Shown piece after piece: positions 10,812-19,698 of a DNA stretch of 64,000 bases. Source of the stretch: Gilichinskyi gelida (lineage in GTDB: Bacteria > Acidobacteriota > Thermoanaerobaculia > Gp7-AA8). The stretch covers positions 1 through 64,000 of the forward strand of contig JBBPII010000018.1 of the NCBI GenBank assembly GCA_038040385.1, read 5' to 3'. The notes under the pieces are model-generated. The model had not been told where the DNA came from. It saw only the letters and a list, made by a program, of their open reading frames with translations, and made no database searches. The position numbers and the translations under genes are program-made. Position 1 is the first letter of the stretch. Each line of letters starts with the position of its first letter.

Positions 10812-11845
10812 AAATCACGATCGCCGTCGCCGCGGCAGCGGCTCTCTTCGCACTCGGCTGTTCGAAGGAAGGGGACTCCGATCAGATGGCGCGGGCGCGC
10901 AGCAATCTGAAAATCGCGCCCTGCAGCTCGACGCCGGCGATCGCGGGCGTGGCCGGCGTCAACGCCAACCCGCGCGCCGTCTACCTCGGCGACTGGATCG
11001 TGGTCTCCATCTGCAACATGCAGGAACTGGTGAAGCAGGCCGACGCCGAGCAGCAGCCGGTGACGCTCTTCATCGAAGGGATCGACTCGGGGAACCAGCC
11101 GTCCGGCGTCGACTTCGACAGCGGCCAGATGACGTTCATCCTCGACCGCAACGAAGACAACAAGGACCTCTGGAAGCCGCTCCTCTACAACCCGCTGTTC
11201 GATTCGACGGTCACCGTTCGCATCAGCGCCGGCATTCACGGCGGCCGCCCGCTGCCGCGCGCCGAGCACGCGAACGCCACCGTCGTGCTGAAGAAGCTCT
11301 ATTTCGACTGGTCGACAGCGGTGTGGCTCGGCGTGCTGCTGGTGATCGTCGGCTCGCTGATCGGCTGGGCCCGAAACAGCGACATGCTCCGCGACGGTCC
11401 GCCGATCGACGGCGTGCGGCAGCCGTTCAGCCTTTCGCGCGCGCAGATGGCGTGGTGGCTGTTCCTCATCCTCATCGGCTACAACTACATCTGGCTGGTC
11501 ACCGGCGACCGCGACACCATCGCGCCGTCGCTGCTGGCGCTGATGGGCATCAGCGCGATCACGGCGATCGCCGCAGAGGCGATCCCGACGAAGGGCCCCA
11601 AGACGTACACCTCGTCGGGATTCTGGCGCGACCTGGTCACCGACGAACGCGGCACCGTGGCCCTCGACCGCTTTCAGATCGTCGCCTGGACCATCGTCCT
11701 CGGCGGCATCTTCCTCGGCGCGGTGATCTGGGAGCTGAACATGCCGGAGTTCAGCGCGACGATGCTCGCGCTGATGGGAATCAGCTCGGGGACGTACCTC
11801 GGGTTCAAGCTTCCGACTCGCGCGGACGACGAAAAAACGCCCTAG
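10808..11845 (+). CDS. Lipoprotein-signal multipass membrane protein
   Basis: The 345-residue protein starts with a lipobox (AAAAALFALGC), followed by a polar domain of about 160 residues and then about five membrane helices (VWLGVLLVIVGSLIGWA, AWWLFLILIGYNYIWLV, LLALMGISAITAIA, VAWTIVLGGIFLGAVIW, MLALMGISSGTYLGF). The two LMGIS helices look like an internal repeat. A lipid anchor plus several membrane spans is unusual. Alternatively the N-terminus is simply a signal anchor. Start ATG 10808 overlaps the upstream TGA. Function unknown. Confidence 0.65.
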   Translation: MKITIAVAAAAALFALGCSKEGDSDQMARARSNLKIAPCSSTPAIAGVAGVNANPRAVYLGDWIVVSICNMQELVKQADAEQQPVTLFIEGIDSGNQPSGVDFDSGQMTFILDRNEDNKDLWKPLLYNPLFDSTVTVRISAGIHGGRPLPRAEHANATVVLKKLYFDWSTAVWLGVLLVIVGSLIGWARNSDMLRDGPPIDGVRQPFSLSRAQMAWWLFLILIGYNYIWLVTGDRDTIAPSLLALMGISAITAIAAEAIPTKGPKTYTSSGFWRDLVTDERGTVALDRFQIVAWTIVLGGIFLGAVIWELNMPEFSATMLALMGISSGTYLGFKLPTRADDEKTP

Positions 11846-12075
11846 GTCTCGTCCTGCCCGCGCTCGGTATCGATCACCGGCCGCTCTTCGACGTGCATGC
11901 CGCGGTCGTCGGTGCCGCCGCCGGTGGTCCCGAAGACGCCACCCTGCCCCTCGAGAACGCCGTACGCGCCTGGCCCGCGGTGCGCGGCCTCGTCATACCC
12001 CGCGTTGGTCGGATCTTCCTTCTCGTGCGGGGGCGTCGCCCCCTCGGCCGTGTAGTCGATGTCGTCGTTCGCCAT
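11842..12075 (-). CDS. Small acidic hydrophilic protein
   Basis: This 77-residue product is rich in Asp, Glu, Gly and Thr (starts MANDDIDYTAEGATPPHEKE) and is probably disordered. No domain is recognised. A similar short acidic protein is encoded at 29936-30130. The gene overlaps the stop of the upstream plus-strand gene by 4 bases in convergent orientation and diverges from hrpB with about 10 bases between starts. The short size and biased composition make the call tentative. Confidence 0.45.
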   Translation of the reverse strand: MANDDIDYTAEGATPPHEKEDPTNAGYDEAAHRGPGAYGVLEGQGGVFGTTGGGTDDRGMHVEERPVIDTERGQDET

Positions 12076-12085
12076 AATCCTCAAT

Positions 12086-14038
12086 GTGGTGCAAACCCCG
12101 CTCCCGATCGATGAGCACGTCAGCGAGATCGTCGCCCACGTGCGCCGCCACCGCACCGCGGTGGTGGTCGCTCCGCCGGGCGCCGGGAAGACCACGCGAA
12201 TCCCGCCGGCGCTGGCGGAGCTCGGCCGCACGATCCTGCTGCAACCGCGGCGCGTCGCGGCGCGCGCGCTGGCGCGGCGCATCGCGCAGGAGCGCGGCTG
12301 GCGCATCGGCGACGAGATCGGCTGGCAGATCCGGTTCGAGCGCCGCTTCTCCGACCGCACGCGGCTGCTGGTGGCCACCGAGGGCATACTCACTGCGAGA
12401 CTGCAAAGCGACCCGCTACTGAGCGACTTCGACGTCATCGTGCTCGACGAGTTCCACGAGCGCAGCATCCACGCCGACGTCGCGCTGGCGCTGGCGCGGC
12501 AGGCGATGCTGGCGCGCAACGACCTCGCGGTGGTGGTGATGTCGGCGACGATCGCCGCCGAGGAGGTGGCGGCGTTTCTGGGCGGGGCGAGAATCTTCGA
12601 CGTCGGTGCGCCGCGTTTCCGCGTCGACATCAGCCACGAGCCGGCAGCGAGGCTTGCGGATGTCGTTCGCCGCGAGCTGCAAGCTGCGAGCGGCGACCTG
12701 CTGGTCTTTTTGCCCGGCGCCCGGGAGATCGAGCGCGCCCGCGACGAGATCGGCCGCGTCGACGCCGATGTGCTGCCCCTCCACGGCTCGCTGGACGTCG
12801 ACGCGCAGGAGCGCGCGCTCGCGCCGTCGCCGCGGCGCAAAGTCATCCTGGCCACCAACATCGCCGAGACGTCGCTCACCGTCGACGGCGTCACCACCGT
12901 CATCGACTCCGGCCTGCACAAAGTCCTGCGATTCAATCCGCAGACCGCGGTCGATCACCTCGTGACCGAGCGCATCCCCGCCGACTCCGCCGCGCAGCGC
13001 GCCGGCCGCGCGGGGCGCACGCGCCCCGGCCGCGCGGTGCGGCTGTGGGACGAGCGCGACATCCTTCGCCCGCACCGCGAGCCGGAGATCCGGCGCGTCG
13101 ACCTCGCGCCGCCGGTGCTGGACATCCTGGCGTGGGGCGGCGATCCGAAGACGTTCGCCTGGTACGAGCGGCCGCCCGAGGAGCGGATCGACGCGGCGGT
13201 GGAGCTGCTGCGGGCGCTCGGCCCCCTCCCCAATCTCCCCCTCCACCCGCGCCACGCGCGAATCGTCATCGACGCGCTCGGCGCGGACGAGGCGATCGAG
13301 ATCTGCGCGCCGGACGACCGCCAAGAGCTGATACCGATCGTGCGCCGCATCCTCGGCGCGAAGTACCGCAAGCACGTCGACGACGCCACGCTGCGCCGCG
13401 CACTGTTGGCCGGCTATCCCGACCGCGTGGCCATGCGGCGCGAGCCGAAGTCGCCGCGGCTGCTACTGTCGTCGGGCACCGGCGCGACGCTGGCGCGCGA
13501 GGCCGACGACGGCGCCGGCGAGTTTCTGGTCGTCCTCGACATCACCGGCGATCTGGTGCGCGCGGCACGCCCCATCGAGCGCGAATGGCTGGTGCCGACG
13601 AAGCACGAGACGGTGCAAGACGGCGACCGCATCGTCGAGCGCGCGTCGTACGGCGCGATCGTCCTGCACGAGCAGACCGTCGGCCGCGTGGCCGCGCCGA
13701 AGCCGGCGCGCAAGCCGCCGCCCGGTCCGCCCACCATCGCCCTCCCGAGCGGCCGCAGCGCGAAGCTCGACTACCGCGACGACGGCTCGATCGTGGCGTC
13801 GGTCAAACTGCAGGAGCTGTTCGGCCTCGCCGACACGCCGCGCATCGGCGCCACCCCCGTGACCTTCGAGCTGCTATCCCCCGCCGGCCGCCCCGTGCAG
13901 GTCACCCGCGATCTGCGCAGCTTCTGGAACGGCGCGTACCTGGAAGTGCGGAAGGAGCTGCGGGCGCGATATCCGCGGCATCCGTGGCCGGAGGATCCGT
14001 GGACCGCGCAGCCCACGCATCGGGCGAAGAAGAAGTGA
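12086..14038 (+). CDS. hrpB: ATP-dependent helicase HrpB
   Basis: This DEAH-box helicase shows motif I APPGAGKTT, motif II DEFHERS, motif III MSATI, motif V LATNIAETSLTVDG and motif VI AQRAGRAGRTRPGRAVRLW. The C-terminus ends ARYPRHPWPEDPWTAQPTHRAKKK, typical of the HrpB C-terminal domain. At about 650 residues it is shorter than the roughly 800 of Escherichia coli HrpB. The missing part falls in the helicase-associated region after LLRALGPLPNLPLHPRHARIV. The physiological substrate of HrpB is unclear in general. Start is uncertain: tandem GTG codons at 12086/12089 are taken, because an ATG at 12059 would overlap the divergent gene. Confidence 0.88.
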   Translation: MVQTPLPIDEHVSEIVAHVRRHRTAVVVAPPGAGKTTRIPPALAELGRTILLQPRRVAARALARRIAQERGWRIGDEIGWQIRFERRFSDRTRLLVATEGILTARLQSDPLLSDFDVIVLDEFHERSIHADVALALARQAMLARNDLAVVVMSATIAAEEVAAFLGGARIFDVGAPRFRVDISHEPAARLADVVRRELQAASGDLLVFLPGAREIERARDEIGRVDADVLPLHGSLDVDAQERALAPSPRRKVILATNIAETSLTVDGVTTVIDSGLHKVLRFNPQTAVDHLVTERIPADSAAQRAGRAGRTRPGRAVRLWDERDILRPHREPEIRRVDLAPPVLDILAWGGDPKTFAWYERPPEERIDAAVELLRALGPLPNLPLHPRHARIVIDALGADEAIEICAPDDRQELIPIVRRILGAKYRKHVDDATLRRALLAGYPDRVAMRREPKSPRLLLSSGTGATLAREADDGAGEFLVVLDITGDLVRAARPIEREWLVPTKHETVQDGDRIVERASYGAIVLHEQTVGRVAAPKPARKPPPGPPTIALPSGRSAKLDYRDDGSIVASVKLQELFGLADTPRIGATPVTFELLSPAGRPVQVTRDLRSFWNGAYLEVRKELRARYPRHPWPEDPWTAQPTHRAKKK

Positions 14039-14128
14039 CGTCATCCTGAGCCGCGAAGACGGCGAAGGATCTCCGGCTGCCTAGACTGAGATCCTTCCCC
14101 TTCGCTTCGCTCAGGGTCAGGATGACGT
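14038..14128. repeat. GTCATCC...GGATGAC intergenic hairpin element
   Basis: Arms ACGTCATCCTGAG and TCAGGATGACGT, with inner GGATCT / AGATCC. An extra CTCAGGG stretch interrupts the right arm. It separates the convergent hrpB and Rieske-reductase genes, and the stop codon of the latter (14117) lies within it. Confidence 0.8.
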
Positions 14129-15511
14129 GGCCACAATCCGCTCCAACTCCTCGTGATCGTTCTTCTCCATCGCCACCTCCGCCTCGAGCGAAAGCCGATC
14201 CATCCCGATGGTCGCTACCGCTGCGATCCGCTCGCCGATGCGATAGGCGACGAGCGCGCGCCGCTCGTCGAGCGATCCGTGCACCTCGGCGCGCTCCCAT
14301 CCGGCGGCGTTGCCGACGTAGTTAATGGTCACCTCATAGTGCACGCTCCAGAAGAACGGCGGGACGGCGTGCGGCGCGCGCGCGCCGAGGATGTTGCGCG
14401 CGGCGGTCTGGCCCTGCGTCTCGGCGACCGCCCAATGCTCGACGCGGATGGCGCGGCCGCTGAAGCGGTCGAGGAAGCGGGCGACGTCGCCGGCGGCGTA
14501 GATGCCGGGCGCGCTCGTCTCCAGCATCTCGTCGACCACGATGCCGTTGTCGACCTTCAGTCCCGCGGTCTCGGCGAACTGCGTGTTGGGGCGCACGCCG
14601 GCGCCGATGACGACGAAGTCCGCATCGATCTCATCGATCGACTTGATGGTCGCGCCGAGCCGAAAGCGGACGCCGTGCGCTTCGTGCAGTCGCTGCACGA
14701 ACCTCCCGACCTCATCGCCCATGATCCGCGCCAACGGGATCGCCTCGGGCGCGATGACTTCGACATCGACCTCGCGCGCGCGCAGCGACGCGGCGACCTC
14801 CAGCCCGATGAATCCCGCGCCGATGATGCAGGCGCGGCGGCCCTTCTCCGCGCGGGCGATGATGGCGCGACTGTCGGCGAGAGTGCGGAGCACGTGCACG
14901 TGCGGCTTGTCCGCGCCCGCGATCGGCAGGCGGATCGGATCGGCGCCGGTGGCGATGAGGATGGCGTCGAAGGCGCGCGTCGCGCCGTCGTCGAGCGTGA
15001 GGGTCTTGGTCTTCGCATCGAGCGCCGTCACGCGGCGAGTTTGCAGCTCGACGTCCGCCGGCAGCGGTAACGGCAGCCACTCCTCCGGTGCGTGGCCGGC
15101 GAGGTACTCCTTCGAGAGGTTCGGGCGGTCGACCGGCGGCTCGGTGCCGAACATGGCGATCGTGCCGGCGAAGCCGCGGCGACGGAGCATGTCGGCGGCC
15201 GCCGTGCCGGCCGCGCCCGCGCCGATGATGGCGACGGACTTCGCCGCCGAGGACGGCGGCGGGCCAGCCGGCGGGGACGCCGGCGCTCCGAATACCTTGA
15301 GCGGAGCGAGGGCCGGCGCGCGCACCGCCTCACCGGTCCGTAAGTCGAAACAGGCGTGGTGCCACGGGCAGCGGATCGTGTCGCCGACCACGATCCCTTC
15401 CTCCAGCGGCCCACCGTAGTGCGTGCACGTCGCGCCGATGGTGAACGTCTCGTCGCCGCGGCGAATGATGAGCGCCTTTTCGCCGTCGATCTCCGTCACT
15501 TCGAATTGCAT
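14117..15511 (-). CDS. Rieske domain-FAD/NAD(P) oxidoreductase fusion
   Basis: The 464-residue protein has an N-terminal Rieske [2Fe-2S] domain with C29-x-H31 and C48-x2-H51 (CTHYGG, CPWHHACF). It is fused to a two-dinucleotide-binding reductase: FAD site VAIIGAGAAGTAAADML, NAD site ACIIGAGFIGLEVAASL and the late FAD motif GIYAAGDVA. This order matches AIFM3/apoptosis-inducing-factor-like and rubredoxin/ferredoxin reductase-like flavoproteins. It would pass electrons from NAD(P)H through FAD to the Rieske centre or a partner. No oxygenase gene is adjacent. The start ATG 15511 lies only 12 bases from the ATG of the divergent peptidase gene. Confidence 0.9.
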   Translation of the reverse strand: MQFEVTEIDGEKALIIRRGDETFTIGATCTHYGGPLEEGIVVGDTIRCPWHHACFDLRTGEAVRAPALAPLKVFGAPASPPAGPPPSSAAKSVAIIGAGAAGTAAADMLRRRGFAGTIAMFGTEPPVDRPNLSKEYLAGHAPEEWLPLPLPADVELQTRRVTALDAKTKTLTLDDGATRAFDAILIATGADPIRLPIAGADKPHVHVLRTLADSRAIIARAEKGRRACIIGAGFIGLEVAASLRAREVDVEVIAPEAIPLARIMGDEVGRFVQRLHEAHGVRFRLGATIKSIDEIDADFVVIGAGVRPNTQFAETAGLKVDNGIVVDEMLETSAPGIYAAGDVARFLDRFSGRAIRVEHWAVAETQGQTAARNILGARAPHAVPPFFWSVHYEVTINYVGNAAGWERAEVHGSLDERRALVAYRIGERIAAVATIGMDRLSLEAEVAMEKNDHEELERIVATSS

Positions 15512-15523
15512 AGAAAGCAGCCC

Positions 15524-17542
15524 ATGCAGAAGTTGTGCGAAGCTAACTTGGCAGCCGTGTTCATGACTCTCCCGATCGAAAAGACCGAGACCGCGCTCGT
15601 CGCGAAATACGGCGAGGCGCAGCGCGCCCGGGCCCACCGCGGCCTCCAGCAGGTCGCGCAGTTCTGGCGCGCCGAGGACGGCGACGCCGCCGCGTTCGAG
15701 GAGTTCGTCGCTGCCAGCTTCGCCGGCGACGCGGAGACGCTCGACGCGCTCTTCAAGCGGATGGAGTTCGTCCTGGAGTCGGTCGACGGGCACTTCGTCG
15801 AGATCGGCCGCGACATCGGCCGCCAGGTCGACCTCGACATCGGGCCCATCTATCCGTTCGACGAGACCCTCAACGCCTGGAGCCCCGCCGCGCACGTCGA
15901 CGACGACTGGTTCCAGAACAAGCTGGCCTTCGTGGTCCTGCTGAACTTCCCGCTGACCACGCTCGAGCAGCGGCTGACCGAGGGCGACAAATGGTCGCGC
16001 AGACAGTGGGCTGAGGCGCGGCTGGCGCAGCGCTTCTCGCGGCGCGTACCGGCCGAGGTGAGCCAGGCCATGGCCAAGGCGCGCGCGGCCGCATCGCAGT
16101 ACGTGTCGACGTACAACATCTGGATGCACCACCTCGTCGACGACAAAGACCAGCGCCTCTTCCCGCCGAAGATGCGACTGCTCGAGCACTGGAACCTGCG
16201 CGACGAGATCAAGGCCGAGTACAGCGAAGGCGAATCGGCACTGCCGAAGCAGCGGATGATCCTGCGCGTCATGGAGCGCATCGTCGACCAGAGCATCCCC
16301 AACGAGGTCGTCGACAACCCGAACGTCGACTGGAATCCGATCACCAATGCGGTGAAGCCCGCCGCGGTCAAGGACGCGGACAACTACACGCCGACGGCGC
16401 GCATCACCCAGCCGAGCTCTCGCTACGCCGTGATCCTCGACGACTTCCGCGCCGCACGGTTGGTCGACCACTACTCCCCCACCGTCCCCACCCTCATCGA
16501 GCGGCGCTTCAACGAAGGGCGCGAGATCCCCGAGGCGCGAGTGACGGCGATGCTGGAGCAGATCGTCGCCTCACCTCTCGTCCCGCGCGTGGCGAAACTC
16601 ATCGAGAAGCGCCTCGGCCGTCCGCTCGAGCCGTTCGACGTCTGGTACAACGGCTTCCGCGCCGACAGCACCTACACCGACGCGCAGCTCAGCGACATCA
16701 CCCGCAAGAGATATCCAACCGCCGACGCCTACAAAGCCGACATGCGCCGCATGTTCGAGCAGCTTGGCTTCGCCGCCGAGCGCGCCACGATGCTCGCCGA
16801 CAACATCATCGTCGACCCGGCGCGCGGCTCCGGCCACGCCATGGGCGCCGGCCGGCGCGAGGACCATCCCCACCTTCGCACCCGCGTCGACAAGGACGGC
16901 ATGGACTACAAGGGCTACAACATCGCCGTGCACGAGATGGGGCACAACGTCGAGCAGACCTTCTCGCTGAACTTCATCGACTACTACAGCCTCTCCGGCG
17001 TGCCGAACACCGCGTTCACCGAGGCGCTGGCGTTCGTCTTCCAGAACCGCGACGTCGAGCTCCTCGGACTGGCGAAGCCGAGCGCGGAGTCCCACGCGCT
17101 GCAGACGCTGAACGAATTCTGGGGGACGTACGAGATCGCCGGCGTGGCGCTGGTGGACATGGGGATGTGGCACTGGATGTACGACCATCCGAACGCCACG
17201 GCCGCGGAGCTCAACGCCGCGACGGTGCAGATCGCCAAGGACGTCTGGAACCGCTACTACGCGCCGCTCTTCCACACCCGCGACGTCACGCTCCTCGGCG
17301 TCTATGCGCACATGGTCGACGAGTTCCTCTACCTCCCCGATTACCCGATCGGGCACCTGATCGCCTCGCAGATCGAGCAGCAGATGGAGAAGGCCGGCAA
17401 CGTCGGCGCGGAATTCGAGCGGATGGCGAAGATGGGCAACGTGACGCCCGATCTCTGGATGAGGAACGCGACGGGGGCGCCGGTGGGGCCGGAGGCGCTG
17501 TTGGGGGCGACGTCGCGGGCGCTCACGCGCACGTCATCCTGA
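15524..17542 (+). CDS. HExxH zinc metallopeptidase (gluzincin, M3-like)
   Basis: This protein of about 672 residues has the zinc motif HEMGH at about 470-474. A glutamate follows 26 residues after the second histidine (NTAFTEALAF), the arrangement of M3-type gluzincins. The region before it (YKGYNIAVHEMGHNVEQTF) also fits. No clear signal peptide is present, so it is probably cytoplasmic or N-terminally shortened. I cannot assign a substrate, and dipeptidyl peptidase III is unlikely because its HELLGH motif is absent. ATG 15524 is chosen; ATG 15563 is an alternative that would give the divergent promoters more room. Confidence 0.75.
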   Translation: MQKLCEANLAAVFMTLPIEKTETALVAKYGEAQRARAHRGLQQVAQFWRAEDGDAAAFEEFVAASFAGDAETLDALFKRMEFVLESVDGHFVEIGRDIGRQVDLDIGPIYPFDETLNAWSPAAHVDDDWFQNKLAFVVLLNFPLTTLEQRLTEGDKWSRRQWAEARLAQRFSRRVPAEVSQAMAKARAAASQYVSTYNIWMHHLVDDKDQRLFPPKMRLLEHWNLRDEIKAEYSEGESALPKQRMILRVMERIVDQSIPNEVVDNPNVDWNPITNAVKPAAVKDADNYTPTARITQPSSRYAVILDDFRAARLVDHYSPTVPTLIERRFNEGREIPEARVTAMLEQIVASPLVPRVAKLIEKRLGRPLEPFDVWYNGFRADSTYTDAQLSDITRKRYPTADAYKADMRRMFEQLGFAAERATMLADNIIVDPARGSGHAMGAGRREDHPHLRTRVDKDGMDYKGYNIAVHEMGHNVEQTFSLNFIDYYSLSGVPNTAFTEALAFVFQNRDVELLGLAKPSAESHALQTLNEFWGTYEIAGVALVDMGMWHWMYDHPNATAAELNAATVQIAKDVWNRYYAPLFHTRDVTLLGVYAHMVDEFLYLPDYPIGHLIASQIEQQMEKAGNVGAEFERMAKMGNVTPDLWMRNATGAPVGPEALLGATSRALTRTSS

Positions 17543-17607
17543 GCCGCGAAGACGGCGAAGGATCTCAGGCTACGCAACCTGAGATCCCTCGCTGCGCTCG
17601 GGATGAC
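17533..17607. repeat. GTCATCC...GGATGAC intergenic hairpin element
   Basis: This is the cleanest copy. Outer arms GTCATCC / GGATGAC can extend to 12 pairs with one G-T pair. Inner arms GGATCTCAGG / CCTGAGATCC pair perfectly over 10 bases around an 8-base loop. It lies between the convergent peptidase and YceI genes and could terminate both transcripts. Confidence 0.88.
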
Positions 17608-17611
17608 GGTG

Positions 17612-18232
17612 CTACTGCTTTGGCGCAGGTACCGCGTCCGCCGGCGCTTCCTTCTTCTTGACCGCCTCGATGGAGACGTCGATGTCGATGTCCTCGCCGA
17701 GCATGACGTTGGTGTCGAGCGTGCGGTTCCAGGTCACGCCGTAGTCCTTGCGGTTCAGCTTCATGCTGAAGCCGAAGCCGACGCGCTCGCCCTGCGCGCC
17801 CGACTGCCATCCGAGGACCTCGACCGGAACGGTGATCTGCTTCGTCACGCCGTGCATGGTGAAGTCGCCGGTGACGTCGAACACGTCCTTTTTGGCGGAC
17901 GGGGCGATCTTCGTCGACTTGAAGGTGATGTCGGGGAACTTCTCGACGTCGAAAAAGTCGGCGGTGCGGAGGTGGCCATCGCGTTTGGCGACGCCGGTGT
18001 CGATGCTGGTGGCCTTGATGGTCAGATCGACCGATGAGGCGGTTGGCTTGGAGCGGTCAATGTTGACGACGCCGGACACGTCGGCGAACTTGCCGCTCAC
18101 CCTACTCATCCAATGGCGAACCTTGAACGCCGCCTCGGAGTGGCTGCTGTCGATGTTGAACGTGTCGGCCGCCGAGGCGAGCGACGCGGCGCTGAGGAGC
18201 AGCGCGGCGAGGGTAAGGGACTTGAAACTCAT
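17612..18232 (-). CDS. YceI family periplasmic lipid-binding protein
   Basis: The 206-residue protein has a signal peptide (LTLAALLLSAASLASA) and the YceI lipocalin-like barrel: FNIDSSHSEAAFKVRHWMSRVSGKF, the conserved VDLTIKATSIDTGVAKRDGHLRTADFFDVEKFPDITF, and GDFTMHGVTKQITVPVE. YceI proteins bind isoprenoid-type lipids in the periplasm. The ATG overlaps the stop of the upstream MarR gene (ATGA), so the two form an operon. YceI expression is probably controlled by that regulator. Confidence 0.93.
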   Translation of the reverse strand: MSFKSLTLAALLLSAASLASAADTFNIDSSHSEAAFKVRHWMSRVSGKFADVSGVVNIDRSKPTASSVDLTIKATSIDTGVAKRDGHLRTADFFDVEKFPDITFKSTKIAPSAKKDVFDVTGDFTMHGVTKQITVPVEVLGWQSGAQGERVGFGFSMKLNRKDYGVTWNRTLDTNVMLGEDIDIDVSIEAVKKKEAPADAVPAPKQ

Positions 18233-18741
18233 GCGGTACGTCTCCTTTCGATGAACTGCTGATTCATGCGCTCACGCGCACGGTCGAGCATTTCGACCAG
18301 TTGCGCGAGCTCGCGTTTGGTGAGCGAGGCGAGGGAGAGGCCGGAGGCGTCCTCCACCGGCGCGTCGAGGCGCGCCAGGAGATCGAGTCCCGCCGGGGTG
18401 ATGCGGCAAAAGACGCAGCGGCGGTCGGTGGAGGAGCGCTCGCGCGAGACGAGGTTCTTCGATTCCAGGCGGTCGATGAGGCGCGTGATGCCCGGCGTCT
18501 GCTCGATCATCCGCTCGGCGATCTCCAGGGTCGGCAGCCCCTCGGCGCCCGCGCCGCGCAGGATGCGGAGGACGTTGTACTGCTGCGCCGTGATGCGGTG
18601 CGGCTCCACCACCCCCCCGACCACCCGGCGGAGCAGGTCCGCGGTGCGGATGAGGGCGACCAGCGCTTCCTGGTGCGGGGAGGGGAAGGGGCGCTGCTGC
18701 TTGATCTCGGTACGGATCGACAAGGGAGCGGTACTGTACAA
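18229..18741 (-). CDS. MarR family transcriptional regulator
   Basis: The 170-residue protein shows the MarR winged helix: ITAQQYNVLRILRGAG, the recognition region EIAERMIEQTPGITRLIDRLESKNLVSRERSSTDRRC and the dimerisation helices at both ends. MarR proteins typically repress neighbouring genes and release DNA on binding phenolic or oxidising ligands. Here it leads an operon with yceI. A palindrome TTGATTAGTCAA lies 9 bases upstream of the assumed TTG start. The start codon is uncertain; a second TTG at 18723 is possible. Confidence 0.88.
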   Translation of the reverse strand: MYSTAPLSIRTEIKQQRPFPSPHQEALVALIRTADLLRRVVGGVVEPHRITAQQYNVLRILRGAGAEGLPTLEIAERMIEQTPGITRLIDRLESKNLVSRERSSTDRRCVFCRITPAGLDLLARLDAPVEDASGLSLASLTKRELAQLVEMLDRARERMNQQFIERRRTA

Positions 18742-18749
18742 GTCATTAG

Positions 18750-18761
18750 TTGATTAGTCAA
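18750..18761 (-). promoter_or_regulatory. Candidate MarR operator TTGATTAGTCAA
   Basis: TTGA-N4-TCAA dyad in an AT-rich island directly upstream of the marR-type gene. On the minus strand the overlapping TTGACT could be a -35 box. A dyad of this form and place is typical for autoregulated MarR genes. Binding is inferred, not shown. Confidence 0.45.
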
Positions 18762-18809
18762 GTAAGTTCGCGGCGCAACCCCGTCGCCGTCGCCGCGTAC
18801 TATGCGGGC

Positions 18810-19510
18810 GTGAGATCCACCCAGCAACAAGCACGAGCCGCAGGATTCCTCTATCTACTTCTCGCCCTCACCGCCCCGTTCGGCCTCTGTATGTCCCCGG
18901 CAAGCTGATCGTCCATGGGAACGCGACCGCGACGGCCGACAACATCAGGGCTTCGGAGTGGCTTCTCCGAATGGGCATCGCCAGCGAACTGACCCATCAG
19001 GTCATCGTCATTTTTCTCGTCCTGGCGCTCTACCGCTTGTTCAAGCCGGTCAACGAGATGCTTGCCAAGCAAGTGGTGATTCTGGGCGCATTGGTCTCCG
19101 TTCCGATCATGTTCGTCAATGTCCTCAACGACATCGCTGCGCTGGTCCTCGTGAGCGGCAGCGACTTCCTGTCGGTGTTCCAGAAGCCCCAGTTGGATGC
19201 CCTGGCGTACCTGTTCCTTCGCCTTCACAGCCAAGGGATCACCGTGGCCTCGATCTTCTGGGGCCTCTGGCTGTTTCCGTTCGGGATGCTGGTCATCCGC
19301 TCCGGCTTCATCCCCCGCCTGCTCGGCGTGCTGTTGATGATGGCCGGGGGTGGCTACCTGGGCAGCGCCTTCGCCACCCTGGTCCTGCCACAGTACGCGC
19401 CAGTTGTTTCCCAGATCGCGCTGCCGCTCGAGGTCGCGGAACTGCCGATCATCTTCTGGCTCCTGATCTGGGGCGCGAAGACAAGAGCGTCTAACGTTCC
19501 CGTGTCATAG
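18810..19510 (+). pseudogene. DUF4386 membrane protein, frameshifted
   Basis: A GTG at 18810 opens a frame encoding VRSTQQQARAAGFLYLLLAL and TAPFGL, a typical DUF4386 N-terminus. Near 18885-18892 the frame is lost to a TGA, and one base away it resumes as LYVPGKLIVHGNATATADNI, then ASEWLLRMGIASELTH, to the stop at 19510. Restored, the protein is about 233 residues with roughly six membrane helices, normal for the family. The function of DUF4386 is unknown. An internal ATG at 18971 could express only the C-terminal 179 residues. Either one base was lost in the genome or in the assembly. Confidence 0.75.
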
Positions 19511-19698
19511 ATAAGGCTGCCCGGCGCCGCGAGCGGAGCGACGACATAGTGGGACCGTGCCTGATGCGGCAAGCCTGAAGGACGCGGAGCGCTGGCGCGC
19601 GGACGGGCTGACTGTTACGCCGCGGCCACTCGTCGCATGCGTACAATCCACCCATTAGTCGCCTGGATAGGAACAACGTCCTGAGACGCAACAGTTAG

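Noticed and set aside
15524..17542. Dipeptidyl peptidase III (M49) as identity of the metallopeptidase
   Set aside because: The motif is HEMGH, not HELLGH/HExxxH, and the downstream Glu spacing fits M3-type gluzincins.
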